This document shows positions 4,764-6,064 of a DNA stretch of 6,064 nucleotides, piece after piece (positions within the stretch are counted from its first letter, which is position 1; each line of letters opens with the position of its first letter). This DNA comes from Nitrososphaerales archaeon TH5893 (GTDB taxonomy: Archaea; Thermoproteota; Nitrososphaeria; Nitrososphaerales; Nitrososphaeraceae). The DNA lies in NCBI GenBank assembly GCA_014523685.1, contig JAATVT010000158.1, positions 1 to 6,064 on the forward strand, given 5' to 3'. The translations under genes and the position numbers were made by a program. The notes under the pieces were generated by a model. The model did not search any database, was not told the DNA's origin, and saw only the letters and a program-made list of their open reading frames with translations.

Positions 4764-5408
4764 ATGAATGTCCTTGATCAACTCATGAAAAAATATGAAT
4801 TACCTCCTTTACCGTACGCTTACGATACATTAGAACCACATATTGATGCTAGAACCATGGAGATTCACCATACGAAACATCATCAAACTTATACGGACAA
4901 ACTCAATGCGGCACTTGAAAAATGTCCCCCTGAGATCCAAGAAAAAGACATCGTGGATATATTAACAAAACTCGACGGGGTTCCTGCTGATCAAAAAAGT
5001 GCAATCAATTTTAACGGGGGAGGATTTGATAACCATCGGATATTTTGGAATAATATGAAGGCAAATGGAGGAGGAGAACCTGGCGGCTCTATCGGGGATG
5101 CAATAAACAAGTCCTTTGGAAGGTTTTCAGAATTTAAAGAAAAATTCTCTTCTGCTACTGCACTGATTCAAGGCAGCGGGTGGGGATGGCTAGCCTATAA
5201 CCCATCTACCAAAAAAGTAGAATACAAATCGATGCCAAATCAGACAAGTCCGAGAACTGAAGGTTTGATCCCACTCTTAGGATGTGACGTATGGGAACAT
5301 GCATATTATCTCAAATATCAGAACAAGAGACCCGACTATATTTCTGCATGGTGGAACGTCGTGAATTGGGGCGATGTCGAGTCGCGTTTTGGCAAGGTAA
5401 AACAGTAA
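4764..5408 (+). CDS. sod: Superoxide dismutase, Fe/Mn family
   Basis: This 214-residue enzyme should dismutate superoxide to oxygen and hydrogen peroxide in the cytoplasm; no signal peptide is present. The N-terminal helical-hairpin domain begins LPPLPYAYDTLEPHID and carries IHHTKHHQTY with metal ligand H35. The second ligand, H91, is in GGGFDNHRIFW. The alpha/beta domain has GSGWGWLAY (137-145) and the signature DVWEHAYY with ligands D175 and H179, then NVVNW. Gly87, four residues before H91, and Gln160 in PNQTSP are the arrangement typical of Mn-type enzymes, whereas Fe-type enzymes usually have Gln at the first position and Ala at the second. Mn or cambialistic use is therefore inferred. 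ATG 4764 has GAAAGG ten bases upstream; the in-frame ATG 4785 (MKKYELPPLPY) is a plausible alternative that starts where many homologues start. It is divergent from rpl32e and apparently monocistronic. Confidence 0.97.
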   Translation: MNVLDQLMKKYELPPLPYAYDTLEPHIDARTMEIHHTKHHQTYTDKLNAALEKCPPEIQEKDIVDILTKLDGVPADQKSAINFNGGGFDNHRIFWNNMKANGGGEPGGSIGDAINKSFGRFSEFKEKFSSATALIQGSGWGWLAYNPSTKKVEYKSMPNQTSPRTEGLIPLLGCDVWEHAYYLKYQNKRPDYISAWWNVVNWGDVESRFGKVKQ

Positions 5409-5437
5409 GGTGCCATACAGATCTCGATGAACAAGAG

Positions 5438-5539
5438 ATGACGATATCTTTTTCTCCTTTTATAGTCACAATTGAAACGAATATCCCCGGCCGCAAAGAC
5501 TCAAAGTATAACGAAGAGTTCAATATAGATATAATATAA
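5438..5539 (+). CDS. Doubtful 33-residue ORF downstream of sod
   Basis: An ATG 29 bases after the sod stop opens 33 codons beginning MTISFSPFIVTIETNIPG and ending in an acidic NEEFNIDII. I do not recognise the product. The stretch also contains the T-rich run that looks like the sod terminator, which argues against translation. No clear ribosome-binding site is seen. It is listed because it is the only sense ORF in the gap, and it is probably not a gene. Confidence 0.12.
   Translation: MTISFSPFIVTIETNIPGRKDSKYNEEFNIDII
5449..5461 (+). terminator. T-rich terminator candidate after sod
   Basis: TTTTTCTCCTTTT begins 40 bases past the sod stop, a position and composition that suit U-tract-dependent archaeal termination. 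A second T6 run lies at 5565-5570, just before the end of the convergent ykgJ-like gene, and may act as a backup. No hairpin is needed or seen. Confidence 0.4.
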
Positions 5540-5576
5540 CTCTCTTTAAGATTAGCAGCACAAATTTTTTACGGGA

Positions 5577-6064
5577 TCAATTCATGGCTTGGTTGGACGA
5601 TCGGTTTTTATTCTCCGGCAATTCCTGAGAATAATCCTTTTTCAGATTAACCATACTGATAGAGCTATAATTTTCACGACTAGTCCTGCATGTGGCCATA
5701 TTATAATCATATATTTTTTTTGAATATTCTTTCAAAACAGGCATCATATCTTCCAAAGCGGAGTTCAAATAGAATCCGGGGCAGTCTCCTGTGAGTTGAA
5801 ATGTGGCATGCACTACCGCTCTTCCATTACTGTCAGCCTCAAGCCAGGAAGCAAAAGGGTAAAGCCAACATACCCCTGGTTTATCAGGATGAATTCCACA
5901 ATATCCTTTTTCATCCAAAAATCTGCATGGAATTGGGGTTCCGTCATCCTCTTCTCTTTCATTTTGCTTTCTCTTTAGTGAAAGCATGCTTAGATTTGTA
6001 ATTATGTTCGCAAATGCCTCGTGTTCCTGCCAGCTCGAAATTACCGTTTCATTTCTGATAAACG
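5577..6064 (-). CDS. YkgJ-type Zn/Fe-chelating cysteine-cluster protein, C-terminal part (right-edge partial)
   Basis: The minus-strand frame is open from the right edge to a stop at 5577-5579, giving 161 visible residues, so the ATG at 5987 is probably internal. The recognisable core is PIPCRFLDEKGYCGIHPDKP followed by GVCWLYPF, the C-FL-x-C-x-I-x-P-x-x-C-x-x-YPF pattern of the YkgJ/UPF0153 family, whose cysteines are thought to bind zinc or an iron-sulfur cluster. A later GDCPGF supplies a further Cys common in this family. The N-terminal CxxCC-like cluster expected in the full protein is beyond the window. The last 40 or so residues are polar and low in conservation features. The molecular role of the family is not established. 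The gene converges on sod; nothing links them functionally. Confidence 0.8.
   Translation of the reverse strand, partial: FIRNETVISSWQEHEAFANIITNLSMLSLKRKQNEREEDDGTPIPCRFLDEKGYCGIHPDKPGVCWLYPFASWLEADSNGRAVVHATFQLTGDCPGFYLNSALEDMMPVLKEYSKKIYDYNMATCRTSRENYSSISMVNLKKDYSQELPENKNRSSNQAMN

Noticed and set aside
5291..5539. 82-codon plus-strand ORF overlapping the end of sod
   Set aside because: Most of it is an alternative frame of the conserved sod C-terminus; only its last 33 codons lie outside sod, and those are listed separately with low confidence.
5577..5987. ATG 5987 as the true start of the YkgJ-like gene
   Set aside because: The frame stays open for another 25 codons to the window edge with plausible protein sequence, and the family normally has an N-terminal cysteine cluster upstream, so the gene is treated as a right-edge partial.

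Overview
The window looks like a moderately AT-rich chromosomal segment of an archaeon, most probably an ammonia-oxidising thaumarchaeon (Nitrososphaerota, Nitrososphaerales-like). The evidence is ribosomal proteins L19e and L32e (archaeal/eukaryal families), a glycine dehydrogenase in the split 'subunit 2' form, a lipoate ligase split into two genes as known from Thermoplasma, and TATA-like boxes close to start codons. The phylum is an inference from protein style; no rRNA or marker gene is present to prove it.

Layout. The plus-strand block at 1-3163 is a lipoate/glycine-cleavage cluster. It contains the 3' third of gcvPB (glycine decarboxylase P-protein subunit 2, cut by the left edge), lplB (lipoate ligase accessory domain), lplA (lipoate ligase catalytic domain) and a dihydrolipoamide dehydrogenase (E3/L-protein). 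A possible 34-codon ORF overlaps the E3 stop codon. Converging on this block from the minus strand is a two-gene ribosomal operon, rpl32e then rpl19e (4487 to 3388), joined by a one-base TAATG overlap. L32e carries a long charged C-terminal tail. Divergent from it is a plus-strand Fe/Mn superoxide dismutase (4764-5408). The right end holds the 3' part of a minus-strand YkgJ-type cysteine-cluster protein, cut by the right edge.

How the genes fit together. In the glycine cleavage system, P-protein decarboxylates glycine and passes the aminomethyl group to lipoyl-GcvH. LplA with LplB would attach lipoate to GcvH, and E3 reoxidises the dihydrolipoyl arm with NAD+. The first cluster thus supplies one catalytic subunit, the cofactor-attaching enzyme and the recycling enzyme; GcvH and GcvT are not in the window. 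The ribosomal pair and the superoxide dismutase are housekeeping and oxidative-defence genes with their own promoters.

No gene-free stretch exceeds 300 bases. The gaps at 3164-3387, 4488-4763 and 5409-5576 hold promoter or terminator-like sequence, a few repeats and doubtful small ORFs. I saw no tRNA, rRNA, CRISPR array, insertion sequence or phage gene. The content is mostly ordinary. The points most worth a second look are the L32e tail, the inverted/tandem repeat upstream of sod, the small ORFs after E3, the TTG start of lplA and the compact E3.
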